From Paraspadella gotoi (taxonomy: Eukaryota; Chaetognatha): 64,000 nt of DNA. Position numbers and translations under genes: made by a program. Under the pieces are notes generated by a model that worked only from the letters and a program-made list of their open reading frames with translations, was not told the DNA's origin and did not search any database. Positions 35,346-46,478 of the stretch are shown one piece after another (within the stretch, counting starts at the first letter, position 1; each line of letters opens with the position of its first letter). The stretch covers positions 4,332,301 through 4,396,300 of the forward strand of contig CM119270.1 of assembly GCA_051294375.1 (NCBI GenBank). The letters are read 5' to 3'.

Positions 35346-37134
35346 CTTTTTGTAGGGTTAGAGTCGGTTAATTAGGCGGCGAATCATCCTCGACCGTACT
35401 CTATCTCATACTCGTATGAGAATCGACCTTGGCCGCGCGTCTCATGGCTTCTCGCAGGGCCTGCCCTACCTTTCGTCTCTTATTCTCTCGTCGGTGTGCT
35501 GCTTTGGGATATGACGAGCTAGGCTCACGCGCAGATCCGTCGTTCGGCACGCCGCGTCCCTTGGTCCGGTCCAGTCTCTGTTCTCTCGCTTATGTTGCTT
35601 GGCTTCATGTCAAGACCAGTAGCCAACGATCGTGTGCAATCCTTGGAGGACAATGTAGGTATAGGTGGTAGCCTGTTAAAACATTTACCTATTGATTTGA
35701 GGATGGTGATTCCTCATATTTCATCTTCGCATTGTGTTGGTGCCATCTCTCTCGTCACTTACAGTAGAGAGGCCGACGTTTGGACTGCGTTTTTTGTTGT
35801 TAAAGATATTGATGCTAAAGTATTTTGATGATGCACAAGGTCTTTTCACATTTTGGTTCGTTGGTGTACCTTTTAGTGTCCGGTGTCGACCGAAGAGTAG
35901 ACACCGTTACCATTTTCCGCCCGATCGTTTTTTTCACGCTATCTTTCGCTTATCGACCTAGCTTTCTCCCCCCCAACCAATAAGTATCCCTGTCGTGCCT
36001 GTATATCGTTGGTCTCATGGCTGGTTGAGATGGTCTGAGGTCGTAATTGTATTTTGTTTTTTTTATTCGTTTTTTTTCCTGTTTTTTTTGTACGAAGGCC
36101 TGTTTGACGACTGAAAAGCCCGACAAAACCGACAGCGAAGCCGACGGCGACGAAAAGCGTCAGTTTCGGTGAGAAAAAAAAAAGAGTGAAAAGTCGCATC
36201 CAATTTCGAGTTTGGAGAAAAAGTGGTGAAGTCAGAGAGACGAGGGCGAAATTAAGAACGGATGTTGACTACGATGACGATGATGATGATGATGATGATG
36301 ATGNNNNNNNNNNNNNNNNNNNNNNNNNNNNNNNNNNNNNNNNNNNNNNNNNNNNNNNNNNNNNNNNNNNNNNNNNNNNNNNNNNNNNNNNNNNNNNNNN
36401 NNNNNNNNNNNNNNNNNNNNNNNNNNNNNNNNNNNNNNNNNNNNNNNNNNNNNNNNNNNNNNNNNNNNNNNNNNNNNNNNNNNNNNNNNNNNNNNNNNNN
36501 NNNNNNNNNNNNATAGTATGTACTATGTAAAGTGTCAGACGAACCGGCGAGCTATTGGCGCCTAAGTCCAACGGCCTCACGGAGCTTTGGCTTTATCGGT
36601 CGTTCATCTGCAAAGTTGAAGGCTTCGATATATTGTGTTTTTGAATAAATATTTAATTTCAAAATTAGTCCCAATTTGAATCCATTTCTTATTAAAATTT
36701 CATTCTTATGATTTGTTTTTCTAAAGAATCTTTTTTCCGGTTGTCTTTTTGTTTTGATTTAATCTTTCACTGCCTTTCGAGGCGACATCTAACGTAGACC
36801 GTCGTAAGCGACATCGCTTATAAATAAACCGAGATACAAACATCAGTTGACGACGTTTACGACGCTACATTCATCTCGAGAACGAGGCTTGAAAAATACG
36901 AGGAAAAATATCTGAATATCGATTCTCTTCATGGGAAACATCTCAGCGTAAATTTTAGGAAAAGTGTGTGTGTNNNNNNNNNNNNNNNNNNNNNNNNNAG
37001 GAACACTCCAATTCACAAACAAAGGAACAATCAATTCCACGACACTGTCCGATTGAAAAAGAGTTTCTTTCATTCTCTCGTTTCGCTCGTCTCGACCGAT
37101 TCCACATGAAAGATGAATGGGAAAAAATTCATTT
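35346..37134. other. Unassigned sequence with two gaps
   Basis: 35,360-35,960 is moderately GC-rich with a 78-codon frame at 35,592-35,828 (ANDRVQSLEDNVGIGG), which I do not recognise. (GAT)n at 36,271-36,303 runs into a gap (36,304-36,512). A TATAAATAAA at about 36,821 precedes a second, 25-N gap (36,974-36,998). This is probably degraded transposon sequence; there is no firm gene. Confidence 0.4.
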
Positions 37135-37473
37135 TGTGGGAACGTCCCTGGGTTTCGCCTATAGCGTGACACAGGGCGTAGACAACTCAGTGATTCGTGG
37201 CTAAGTTCGTGACGAAGGAATGAAGCAGGAGAACAATCGAATACGAGATTTTGTTTTAATGGTGAAATTAAAAGACGTTTCTAATGTATTTGGTAACTAT
37301 CTTTTAATCCAAGACAAAAAAAGTTCTGATTTGAATTCAAAAACCATGCAGTTAAAGAGACATTTGGAAACAAAGATGAATATTTTGAGGGAGAATGGTT
37401 GATCTTGAGGTGAGTTGAGGGTCAACCTAATTGTTTAGGATGATGGTTGACCGATCGACCTAAAGTGGCCGCA
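37135..37473 (-). repeat. 3' LTR of the Ty3 element
   Basis: Matches the 5' LTR over its length. It follows the purine tract directly. TG and CA ends are intact. Confidence 0.85.
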
Positions 37474-37482
37474 TGCCCCCCT
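37474..37482 (-). other. Polypurine tract
   Basis: AGGGGGGCA on the minus strand directly before the 3' LTR (TGCGGCC), the expected place for plus-strand priming. Confidence 0.65.
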
Positions 37483-37775
37483 ATGTTGAAATATATACTA
37501 AAATATAATCAAGTAAATAGTTGTCGTCCACCGAGTCTATGAATATTATATCACTCTACTAATAATAATAGAAACAAATTAAAAAAAAATTATTCAACAA
37601 CCAAATAAATTGAAAATAAGATAACTTGACTTCGTAGGAAAGAATTAACAATTTGCAGAAAAAGAAAATACATAATCTCTAATATGTACAATATACTAGG
37701 TATAACAGGGGTTTTTACTTTTCACATTTTTTTGTTGTTGTTGTCTATCAATTTGTCGTCTGTAAGCATCTTCCT

Positions 37776-38229
37776 TTAGGACAACAGAGTACATTGGATC
37801 GATTCGACAAATTTTTCGTAGTCGGCTTTGGATGCTTGATCACACGCTTGGCTCATTTCGTTCTTTTCTCTGTTGTGTTGTTGTTGGACTTGTCTTGCTC
37901 GGTGGAAGTTGATGAGCGTGGAGGCCGGGAGAAAAGAGAAGTAGATGAAAACCGACAAAAAACAAAAAAAACTAAAGGGATGGTGGAGGGAGGTGAGGGA
38001 CACATGGGGTCTTTGGGGATGAGAGGAGGTTGGTTCAGACGGAAGAGAAGGAGGAGAGGAGGAGGAGGAAGCTCGCAGAGAAATGGGAGAAATCGCGCGG
38101 CCGGAGTCATTGGAGCGCGTTTGTTCGAGTCGTTGGTGCTGGCGCGCGAAGTTCGTGGACCGGGTGGGCGCACCTCTTGGGCGTTCGACGGAAGTTAGAC
38201 ACTCTGCTCTCAGCAATCCAAACACTCAC
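37776..38229 (-). other. Region between integrase end and 3' LTR, with a possible extra reading frame
   Basis: An open minus-strand frame ends at 37,776 and contains FFCFLSVFIYFSFLPASTL, a potential membrane helix, followed by a charged tail. It could be the remains of a third open frame or chance. No envelope motif is recognisable. Confidence 0.25.
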
Positions 38230-41200
38230 ACTGGATACCGGGCGGGTTTGACTCGTGGAAATGTTACCTGTTTCACGACCCCGTGCTCGTAATGCTCGAT
38301 GGTAATGTTCAACCATTGCCGGTTACCACTCTGTACGCGCCCCTCGTAGGGTAGGAACCAGTGTGGCTGTATTTTGCCTTCTCCTGATGAAGAACATACT
38401 TGGCTGTCTCCAGGTCGCTCGGAATGTGTACAGCCGTTTGATGGTGCGCTGACAGTTGGAGTAGGTTGAAGACGCGCGACTTCCACTCGAAGTTATAGGC
38501 CAGCTGGTTTTGCCGCCGCAGCTGCAATGCTGGCGTCGTCGTTCTGTGCATGCATCAAGCGATACATCGGGGACGCTGATTTCTTTTTCCGAATACTAGG
38601 TCTCTGTGACGAGGGGCCGATGTCACTGCCCTTGACGTGTGGGTCTCTTATTGCTAAGAGAGTCATTGGTAATTTCCAGTACCAAATTCTCTCTGTTTCG
38701 TTGCCGAGGGGGATGAGAGACTTCTTCAGCCGCCGATGAAAACCATCCACCAGGCCCGTTGGCCTGCGGGTGATATCGCCGTCGTTGTTTGTGTTTTATA
38801 TGCCACCATTGCTTCAGGCAGCTGTTGCCCAGAACAGCGTCGAGCCGAACCTGGCGTCCCTTGGCGGTCGTGAATGAGGAGGAAGTCCCAAAACGGCAAT
38901 CGCAGTCGTGCTTGATGCGTTCTAAGATGGTCGATGTGAGCGTGTCCGTGAGATGGGATTAGGCGGTTGCCATCTTGGAAACGGTCGACCAATGGTGGTA
39001 AGTGTGAAAAACCGTTTGAGTTTGGGCAATTTTTAACAAGATCGGAAGATTAAATTTTTGAAATCGATCTTGTGAGTATTTGAATTCGCCTATCTCCGGT
39101 ATCACCATGTCGTGTAACTTTGGCTCTTTGACAGTCGACGAGTCTCTGGCCCAGCGAGTTACGTCTGCGCATGCTGGTCCAGACCAAATTTGGCAGTCGT
39201 ACGCCTTGCGTGTGCAGTCAAAGCCTGGATGTCCTAGACCATGTGATAATGTCAAAAATTTATTTGGCGCCACGATGGCCGGCACAAAAAGGTCCGAGCC
39301 TGGGCCATTTGAAATAGTCCACTAGCAGGTCCTCATTGAACTCGAATCTTGCGGAAGGTGAGACCCGATCTCGCGTCTTCTGCAACTTCCGGGTAGTCGG
39401 GATCCAGCGCCTGTTTCCCTCGCCATCTGTTCGAAATCAACTATCGAAACTGGTGCGTGAACGGCGATGACGCAATGGCGTCTTGCGCAATCTGTTTGCT
39501 TTTATTGACTTCTCTTTTGCAGTTTGACGCGTCGACCCGGCGCTGTTTTGACGGCGCGGTCGCTCGGCGCTGTTTTTGACGGCGGTCAACGCCGGCGCTG
39601 TTTTGACGGCGCGGTCCCCGACGCGGCGCTGTTTGATGGCGCGGTCGACCCGGCCGCTGTTGTGATGGCTGCGGTCGACTCGGCGCTGTTTGACGCGCGG
39701 TCGACCCGGGCGCTGTCTTGAGCGGCGCGGTACACCCGGCGCTGTTTGATGGCGCGGTCGACTCGGGCGTGTTTGACGGCGCGGTCGACCCTGGGCGCTG
39801 TTTGGCGGTGCAAGTCGACCCGACGTTGGTTGTGGGTGCTGGCTGCGTGGCGTTAGGTTCAGAACAACGCGTCAGCAACCAACATTGCATGCCTTTCAAT
39901 TTCGCACATCGTTGTGAACTTCGGCATGACTGATAGCTGATACGATTGGCGGACGGTTTGTGGGCTCAGTCTTCTTTTTGATCGCCACGAAACAGACCTG
40001 CATGATCCGTATAGATCGTAAATGGTCGACCTTCACCGCAAGACGAAAATGTCGAACCTGCCTTTGAAGGCACCGAAAAGCTCTTTATCAAAAAGTGCCA
40101 AAGTTTTTGATTTTTTAGGCGAGTTTCGGCTGAGAAAAATGCCAGAGGCTCCAACCTTTCGGTCCGCGCTGTTCTAGAGACGGCGCCGACTGCTTGTGAA
40201 TCGAGGCGATCAGTTGTACTGCGAGGCTCGGCGCTCAGTTCTGCGGTGAGTGGAGGAGCGCCGCGTTGAATTAGGCCATCCTTTATGGCTTCAAAAGGGG
40301 CGCGCCCGCCAGTCGTCCAGTTCCACTCAAGAGTCTTTGGTTTGCCGCTCAATGTTCGTAGAGAGGCGCGCATCCGATGAGCTACTCGCGGAACTAAACG
40401 TCGGTAGTAGTTTTATCATGCCTAGGACAACGTTGAAGCTCCTTTTGGATCGTTTGTGGGCCTCGTGGTTCGCGTGAGAGTATTGACTCTCTCCGGTAGG
40501 ACGGTGACGCCAATTTTTGTCAACCAGAAGCCAAGAAATTCCAGGGATCACGGCCAAGTGACATTTTTTTGGTGTTCACCTGACCAAACCAGTTGGCATC
40601 AGGGCTTTGAAAACTCGCTCGAGATCTTGATGATGCTGCTTCTGGGACGATGAGGCGACGAGGATGTCGGTCAGATATACAAATGTGTGGGGAATGTCCC
40701 GAGTATTCGTCCATGAGTCGCTGGAAGAATCCTGTCCAGCATTTTTGCAGGCCCAAAGGACAAACGTGGGAAGACAGAGTCCAAAAGGCGTTATGATACG
40801 CCGTCTTTTTGACGTCAATCAGGGTTTACTGGATTGATGAGTATCCTTTTAAAAAGTCGATTTTTGAAAAAGATCGAGTCTTTCCTTCAGTTGCGAAATT
40901 AAAATCCGTGAGAGCCTTTTACGGGTATTTGTCGTCGATGGTTGAGCTTCATCTACGATAATCTCCACAGCAGCGCCACCCGTCCATCCGGTTTGGGGAC
41001 GAACGTGAGCGTGATGACCATTCAATTTTTCCCCTCTTGCGCGATACCCATTGACACGGCTCTTCTCCAACTCCCTTTTGGCGACAAGCCAGCTTCTCTG
41101 GATACCATGGCCGAGCCGCGCTCGAGACTGACAGGGGCGGCCCTTCGGTCGGGATGGAGTGGGTGACGCCATGCTCAGGTTTCTTTATTTCGAAGGTGGG

Positions 41201-41700
41201 AGTTGACGAAGAGGGAAAGGCACTCGAGGAGCTTGTAAAAATTTTTCTCCGGCTACGATCAACAAAGTTTAAGTGAGCAGTCATCGTCCGTCTGCTAGTT
41301 GAACGCCGCGATTGTTGAATAATCCGTGAAGGGTCCATAGCAGCCGCGTCGCGGTGATTTGGCACCAACAAAAATTTCTGCCAAAAAATCCGCCCGAGGA
41401 TGTGCTGCTTGACGTCGGCGACAACAAACATCGTAGTTGAATTACGGTTTCCCAACGCTGCAACTGTCATTCCATGCGTGTGCCGTAGCAGTTGATGGGA
41501 CAGCCGTTTGCGCGCTTGCAGTTTGATTCTCGGGTGCTAGGCCCGCCCCCTTTGCTCTTGATTGGGCGGGGACCTATGGAGAGGAGGGCGCCGCCATGCG
41601 ACGACCATTTAGTTCGGATCCTTGGCGTCTCTTTATGAATAAAGAAGATCGTGGCGCCGCCGTGATCGAGTCGACTCACGGGGGAGGCGTTCACGCGACG
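38230..41700 (-). pseudogene. pol: pol region of the Ty3 element
   Basis: Protease end ANGCPINCYGTRM near 41,480. Reverse transcriptase begins GVTHSIPTEGPP near 41,170; CGDYR follows near 40,960. The catalytic box reads FVYLTDILVASSSQ near 40,690-40,650 (YLTD where YLDD is expected), then GRDPWNFLASG. RNase H is marked by PFTIYTDHAGL near 40,020. A repeat-encoded spacer follows (39,530-39,830). The integrase zinc finger (LTLSHGLGHPGFDC) is near 39,240, the core near 39,070-38,740, GFHRRLKKSLIPLGN near 38,740, and a GPY-type tail (QWLNITIEHYEHGVVKQV) near 38,320. Many indels; one catalytic Asp of the RT box appears replaced by Thr. Confidence 0.8.
39530..39830 (-). repeat. 27-bp coding minisatellite inside pol
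   Basis: About ten units of gtcgacccggcgctgtttgatggcgcg (as read on +; first 20 bases gtcgacccggcgctgtttga). 27 is divisible by 3, and on the minus strand units read as nine-residue repeats such as STAPSNSAG. It lies between the RNase H and integrase parts of the Ty3 element. The first copy has a Gln/Ser-rich linker at the same place (near 32,300). Confidence 0.85.
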
Positions 41701-41749
41701 GCGCCCCCCCTTTCCGTTTCCCTCGCGCTTCCTGCTGGCTCTCTCGAAT

Positions 41750-42850
41750 TATTGAACAACCCGGTTCACAAGACCAAGCTTCCATCGTCCCAAACTTTCG
41801 CGTGTTTGTGCACAAAGGTCACGAGTTTGGTTTCGCCTTTCCTTTGTTGGTTGGCGTATTTTTCTTGCTGAAAATCCTCTTGTGAGCGGCGCCCACAGCA
41901 TTGATTCCTGTCGTCGTCATCTGAGCTCCGCTCGCCCCTGATCACGGAACTGGTGTCCGACTTGTGGATAAGGGATGAGCGATTGGCGATTTTTAAGTTG
42001 GCCGTCGTTGTCATAAGTGACGGTCAGCAATTGACAAAAGGTCCTGGTGAACAGCTCATCCGCCTTTACGTCTTCCAGTTGACGACGCAACATTCGTCGG
42101 GAGTTCGCGTAGAATCTTTTTCTTTACGAATGTTTCCGTTCCTTATCCCCCTTCAAGCGTTTCGCTCTCTCCACACTGGCGGAGGATCTTTGACGCTTGA
42201 TGCGTCGCAGTCGGAGCATCGAGAATGCAGGCGGCCTGTGCGCCGGGCAAGGCCATATTCTTGCCAGATATTCGATTAAACGCATCATTGTTGAATCAGA
42301 TAGTTCGCGTATAAGAATTGAGTTATCTTAGGAATCACGTTTACGGCTCCGATTTTAGATTCTAAGTGGGCGAATTTTGAATTTTGGCGGCGATAATTCC
42401 GCGCGAGTACAAGGCCGCCTCTAGCGTTTTATCCAAATTTCGATGTTGAGGTGTCGAAGTCTGGAGGTACGGACGTTTCGGCCTCGACGCTCGCTCGAGG
42501 CGGTGTCGCCGCGGCGAGGGCGGACGCGAAGCTCGTCGTTTTCGTCCGCGTAAGGTCGCGCTTGCGGCGCCCGCGCGCTGCCATAATCGGCATATGAAAC
42601 TAACGTCGCGTCGTTAAATATTACAAGAGCAGGCCCGGCATGAGCTCTGGGACGAGCGTCTCGAGACTCGAAAGCGGAGCGGCGTCGGCGAAGACCGCGC
42701 GACGTGAGCGAGAAGCGGTTGCCGCGACCAAGCCTCTGGAACCTGGAGCGTACCGTCTGGTCGTGCGTAGCCAGAGGGAGACGGAGGAAGCGGATGGAGT
42801 CGCCTCATCGGGATCCTTCTCCAACACGGTGTGGGCACTCCAGAAAGTTG
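41750..42850 (-). pseudogene. gag: gag region of the Ty3 element
   Basis: Broken frames run from the primer site to about 41,750. The clearest part is the C-terminal motif near 41,820-41,760: LCTNTRKFGTMEAWSCEPGC, that is C-x5-K-F-G-x3-A-W-x-C-x3-C. In related elements a His sits in the first gap; it is displaced here by an indel. This replaces the usual CCHC knuckle. Confidence 0.55.
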
Positions 42851-42854
42851 GCTT

Positions 42855-42872
42855 GGTTTGAATGTCGGTCCA
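42855..42872 (-). other. Primer-binding site
   Basis: The minus strand immediately after the 5' LTR reads TGGACCGACATTCAAACC. TGG pairs with a tRNA 3' CCA, and the complement, ending GTCGGTCCA after GGTTTGAAT, looks like a tRNA T-arm and acceptor. The tRNA identity is not determined. Confidence 0.7.
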
Positions 42873-43211
42873 TGTGGGGAACGTCGGGGTTTCGCTAATA
42901 GCGGACACAGGGCGTGACAACATCAGTGATTCGTGGCTAAGTCGTGTACGAAGGAATGACGAGGGAAAACATCGAATACGAGATTTTGTTTATGGTGAAA
43001 TTAAAAAGAGTTTCTAATGTTTATGTTGTAACATCTTTAATCAAGACAAAAACAGTTTCTGATTTGAATTCAAAATAAGCAGGCACTTAAAGAAAACATT
43101 TTGGAAACAAAGATGAAATATTTGGGGGAGAATGGTGATCTTGAGGTTGAGTTGAGGTCAACCTAATTGTTAGGAATGATGGTTGACCGATCGACCTTAA
43201 AGGTGGCCGCA
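42873..43211 (-). repeat. 5' LTR of the Ty3 element
   Basis: Same length (339) as the copy at 37,135-37,473, alignable end to end with small indels. On the minus strand it starts TGCGGCCACC and ends with GTTCCCCACA, where the primer-binding site begins. Shared words include gattcgtggctaag and gatggttgaccgatcgacc. Confidence 0.85.
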
Positions 43212-43311
43212 TTTTTAGAATTTTTTTTTTCTTTTTTCGAGTCGAAGCGAAAATCAGACTGCGTTGAAAGGATAAAGTGTCACCGGAATAAAAATTGGTA
43301 TTTAAGATATT

Positions 43312-43385
43312 TTTTCTCTCTCTCTTCTCTCCTCTCTCTTCTCTCTCTCTCTCTCGTCTCTCTCATCTCTCTCTCTTCCTCTCTC

Positions 43386-43448
<63 letters not shown>

Positions 43449-43713
43449 ACACACACACACATTATTCCGACGCGATTCTAAAGTTAAAAAGTGTCGTCGG
43501 CCTCCAGACAACACGAATTTTCGGTTCCCTTTAAGAATGAAAACAAAGGTCAGTTGAGGTCGATCCAGCCTGTTGAAAAGAAACAAATTGGAAAAGAATA
43601 CAAACGAATGCGTCTACGACCTCAATACCCTCACTTACCGTCTCTCTCTCTTCTCTCTCTCTCTCTCTCTTTCTTTCTCTCTCTCTCTCTCTCTCCGTCT
43701 TCTCTCTCTTCTT

Positions 43714-43745
<32 letters not shown>

Positions 43746-44400
43746 TTCATCCGATTGGTCTTACTCTTGGATGCTCATTATCCTCTCTGTTCTTTCATCT
43801 CTCTCTTGTGTTTTGTCTTATCTGTCTCTCTAGGTTATCTTTTTTTTATTTCTTTTTTGCGCGATACTTTTTTCTTTTCTCTCTTACTTCTCGTTTCTGG
43901 GTCTATTTCTATCTCTTCTCTCTTCTGATCTTTCTCTTTTTCTCTGCTCTTCTTCTAATTCTTCCGACTCTCTCATTCTCTCTGCTCTCTTTCTTTCTTC
44001 TCTCTTCCTCGCCTTCTTTTCTCGTCATCTTCTCTCGTTCTTGGTTCTTTCTTCTTTCTTCTCGTCTTTCTCCTCTCGCTTATCTCGTGTAGTATTCGGT
44101 CTGTAGTTATCGTCTCTCTATCTCTTGTCTTCTTCTCTCTCTCTCTTCTTGTTTCGAGTCATTTTTCTTTCTTTTCTCTCTACTCTCTCTTTCTTTCTCT
44201 TTACTCTATACATTAGGGTTTCTCCTTCTTTCTTCTCTCCTCTCCTCTCTTCCTCGTCGGTTCCTTCATCTCTTTTTTCAGATCGTGAGATCTCATTCAT
44301 ATATCTTCCTCTCTCTCCTCGCGACGCATCTCTCGAGTCATCGATTATGAATCCGATTGCAGGGTTGATAGTTATCTCTCTCTTCACCTCTCTATATGGG
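43312..44400. repeat. (CT)n-rich low-complexity block
   Basis: Long (CT)n runs at 43,312-43,443 and 43,640-43,750, then T/C-rich sequence with ctcttctttct-type words to about 44,400. Open frames of Leu/Ser here are not genes. Confidence 0.9.
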
Positions 44401-44449
44401 TGTCAATATACTCTTTTTTGACTTTCGCACGAATCGATTTCACGTTAAT

Positions 44450-46470
44450 TTCTAGTGGTCTAAGAGATAGTTTTTTTGTTCAAGCCTATTTTTTTAGGCG
44501 AGAACGACTGGGGTAGTCTACTGAATTTGATCACGCTGATGTTCAGCATCAATTTGAATAAAATGATGTTGATTCGTAGTTTTGCATGAGTTCGAGTGAT
44601 AATGGAATAAATATCATGATGTATCAAATTTTTCATAAAATGAGAAATCATGGTTATTATGACTATAATTTGGTTATTTAAGGAACGATTTTGTAGCGGC
44701 GGGGCCTGGCGTGGATCGTCGATCAGTGAATATATTCGATTATTTTCTTTTGTCTTAAATCCGAGTTAGAAATATTTTCTCGTTTTTCGTCGTCGGTCTA
44801 GTTCTATGTTGCATCCGCTTATTGTCGCCGTCTTCCGTCATTTGTCCATCTCGTCTCTGCTTCCGTTGTCCTCCTTCGGTTGTCACTCGGTTGTCATCGT
44901 CTCATTTGTCCTGTTTCGAGTTATAGACGTCGTTGTTATGCAGGTCGTTATCTAGTTTTCGAAGTCCTTTTCTTTTTTCGCTTTTGTTCTTTGACATAAA
45001 GTGAAGTATCGTTTTTGTCCCTCTTCCGTTGAAAAGGGAATTTTTAAATTCCATCCGCGATGGCAATCCGTCCTTCGAAAAGTCGATATTTCTTTTTCTT
45101 TTCAATTCAATTTCTAGAATCGATAAGTAAATGAGAATAAAGTTTGATAACCAGTGTAAAAGGACAATCCGATTAATTTTAATTAAAAGAAAAAAATCCT
45201 ATTATTGAGATAATTCCAACTTGGACAATGCATATTATGTTCCACGAGAAAAGAAAAGAAGAATTTTAAAAATTTAAAGAAACAAACAGAGAGAAAAAAA
45301 GAAAACCTAACGATTTTCTGTTCTCTCTGACTGGGTTAATGGCCGGGCTGCAACTCTTTCTTTTTCCCCTGTTTGTTCTCTTCTCTTTTCTTTTATTTTT
45401 CTTTATTCGGGGCCATTTTTTTGTCTCGTGTTCTTTCTTTCTCTTTTTTAATTTATGTTTGTTTCTTTTGCCTTTCGTTTGCCATCTCATTTTCTTTCCT
45501 TTAGCGTTTGCCTTTTTTTTTACATTTTCCGCTTTACGTCTTACTTTTTTTTTTCTCCTCGTTCGTCGCCATCTTATATTTTTTTTTTCGTTTTCACATC
45601 TTCCGCTGTCGTCATCGCATTTCGGCGTGATTTCCACTCAAACATCTTCCTTTTTTTTTTTTTATTACTTTCGTTAACTTTTAAATTTTTTTAATCCTTT
45701 CCCTTTTCAATCTTACGCTCTTCTTTTCCAATCCTTAATGCTCTTTAACATTTTCTTTTTGACTCTTCCTTCTCCCCCCCTTCGTTCTCCCCTACGCCCC
45801 TTTGCTTAATCGTCTCCCGTTTTCCCCCTTGTTTACCCCGATGTCGTTTTCATGGACAATTGGGTGTAACATTTGTTTTTTCGACGGGGGCCTTGTTTTT
45901 CGTGGCTTTTTGTATTGTCGTTTGTTTTTTAAATGGTCTCAGTTTTTTTCTGCCATTAGTTACCAACGGGTAGAAAGCCTTTAACTGTGTCTAGGTTTTT
46001 TAATGATGTTACTTCTTTAACCAGTCGGCAGGGAAGACTTAATTTTATGTTTAAAAATGCGGACGATTCTTTCATGGATTTCATTCATGTCCATTAGTTT
46101 TTTTGTTTGTTTTAAAATACATTAATATAGTTATTGGTATTTACCGCCAAATTTCTGTCGACGAAATTTATTTAGTAGTGAGATCGATTATCAGAGCGCA
46201 ATTTATGGCACAATTACAATAGATTTCTTTTGTTATTATGTTATCTGATGTTTATTTTGGACAATTAATAACGATGGAAAAACATAAATTATACGGTCAC
46301 CGTAATTCAGATTGGATATATTTAGATATACTAGATCCGATCCCAAATTTGAGCGAATCCGAGATAAAAACATTTACTAGTATGATTCACATTGAGAAGA
46401 TATTCTATTTCTCTCTCTTCTCTCTCCTCTTCTCTTCTCTCTCTCTCTCTCTTCTTCTCTCTATCCTCTT
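44450..46470. other. AT- and T-rich stretch without firm genes
   Basis: 45,340-45,700 is T-rich and gives a Phe-rich frame by composition. 46,238-46,400 opens a frame (MLSDVYFGQLITMEKHKLYG) with AT-rich codons, read into the acceptor of the next exon. I see no splice support for it. Confidence 0.5.
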
Positions 46471-46478
46471 TCACACAG

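Larger units (their letters stand above)
37135..43211 (-). mobile_element. Structurally complete Ty3/gypsy LTR retrotransposon (CsRn1-like)
   Basis: Two direct repeats of 339 bases each, both starting TG and ending CA, flank gag-pol on the minus strand. A primer-binding site abuts the 5' LTR and a purine tract abuts the 3' LTR. Length is 6.08 kb. Flanking bases are cattt (left) and ttttt (right), so the target duplication is imperfect or worn. Domain order is Gag, protease, reverse transcriptase, RNase H, integrase (Ty3 order). The Gag motif with final C-x3-C and the GPY-like integrase tail fit the CsRn1/Mag-like side of Ty3 elements (family knowledge, tentative). All frames carry indels, so it is inactive or poorly sequenced. 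Confidence 0.85.

Noticed and set aside
35592-35828. 78-codon frame as a gene
   Set aside because: Single frame near transposon debris, no splice signals or recognisable motif.
45339-45694. Phe/Leu-rich membrane-like frames
   Set aside because: T-rich sequence gives Phe codons by composition; the opposite strand gives a Lys-rich frame for the same reason.
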